Positions 14,985-15,199 of a stretch of 15,199 bases of DNA are shown in pieces (positions within the stretch are counted from its first letter, which is position 1; each line of letters opens with the position of its first letter). The notes under the pieces are model-generated. The model made no database searches and had not been told where the DNA came from. It was given only the letters and a program-made list of their open reading frames with translations. Source of the DNA: Bacteroidota bacterium (GTDB taxonomy: Bacteria; Bacteroidota; Bacteroidia; Chitinophagales; Chitinophagaceae). Location of the stretch: contig JAGWTK010000047.1 in the NCBI GenBank assembly GCA_028876035.1, forward strand, positions 1-15,199, in the 5' to 3' direction. The position numbers were made by a program, and so were the translations under genes.

Positions 14985-15036
14985 TCGAAGGGTTTGTATG
15001 GTTAGGTATAAAAATGTGACTTGCTTGACGGGAAAA

Positions 15037-15199
15037 CTACCAAAGGCGATAGTCTTGTATCACCCTCAGGATTTCGGCAACGCCCCAGGCCTGTGCAGCA
15101 CAGCCTCTCGGACGATGCGGTGGCTCCGCATCAAAAATTTCAGACACGCTTCCAATACAGCCTTCTTGCAGATGGAATTCGAAATCACGCACTACCTGG
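15037..15199 (-). CDS. Amylo-alpha-1,6-glucosidase (glycogen-debranching type), C-terminal 53 codons
   Basis: A frame open to the right edge on the - strand ends at TAG 15037-15039. The visible tail begins QVVRDFEFHLQEGCIGSVSE, continues IFDAEPPHRPRGCAAQAWGV and ends AEILRVIQDYRLW. This matches the very C-terminus of bacterial glycogen-debranching enzymes (GDE_C, six-hairpin glucosidase fold): G.I/V.EIFD...PH.PRGC.AQAW.VAE.LR. The enzyme removes alpha-1,6 branches from glycogen in the cytoplasm. Most of the gene lies beyond the window, so domain content and activity cannot be checked. It is the first gene read into the CPBP protease gene. Confidence 0.8.
   Translation of the reverse strand, partial: QVVRDFEFHLQEGCIGSVSEIFDAEPPHRPRGCAAQAWGVAEILRVIQDYRLW

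Overview
The window looks like chromosomal DNA of a Bacteroidota bacterium, probably Chitinophagaceae-like. This is an inference from the protein set (a BNR/sortilin-type propeller protein, exported VOC and SMP-30 proteins, a ferric-reductase-like membrane protein fused to a Rieske domain), mid-range GC, mostly weak Shine-Dalgarno signals and short intergenic oligonucleotide arrays. I see no tRNA, rRNA, CRISPR array, insertion sequence or phage gene.

Left part (bases 1 to about 5984, all + strand): the C-terminal part of a large BNR/Asp-box propeller protein; a stand-alone ferric-reductase-like haem membrane protein; then, after a 221-base gap holding a REP-like hairpin, a compact set of three exported or membrane-anchored proteins: a tandem YHS-domain protein, an HbpS/GlcG-type protein and an SMP-30/gluconolactonase with an extra N-terminal beta domain. 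A clear intrinsic terminator at 5956-5984 closes this block.

Centre (6289-10522, all - strand): a tight five-gene group. In transcription order it holds a cytoplasmic-looking subtilisin-family protease with an N-terminal double CxxC motif and a C-terminal glycogen-binding (AMPK/CBM48-type) domain, a 70-residue membrane protein, a 145-residue anchored protein, a six-helix ferric-reductase-like domain fused to a Rieske [2Fe-2S] domain, and a 281-residue anchored protein with a striking Cys/His signature. Spacings of 3 to 22 bases suggest co-transcription. This is the most unusual part of the window: a probable membrane electron-transfer module with uncharacterised partners, headed by a protease that seems built to bind alpha-glucan.

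Right part (10672-15199, all - strand): an exported two-domain VOC protein overlapping an aquaporin by 4 bases, a GMC-family FAD oxidoreductase, a CPBP-type intramembrane protease, and at the right edge the last 53 codons of a glycogen-debranching-type amylo-alpha-1,6-glucosidase. The last of these was recognised from the C-terminal PRGC..QAW..AE.LR signature. Glycogen metabolism therefore appears about 4.5 kb from the protease that carries a glycogen-binding domain.

The - strand and + strand blocks converge at 5916-6288, a gap with a terminator, an 8-base-period A-rich array and a possible decayed coding fragment.
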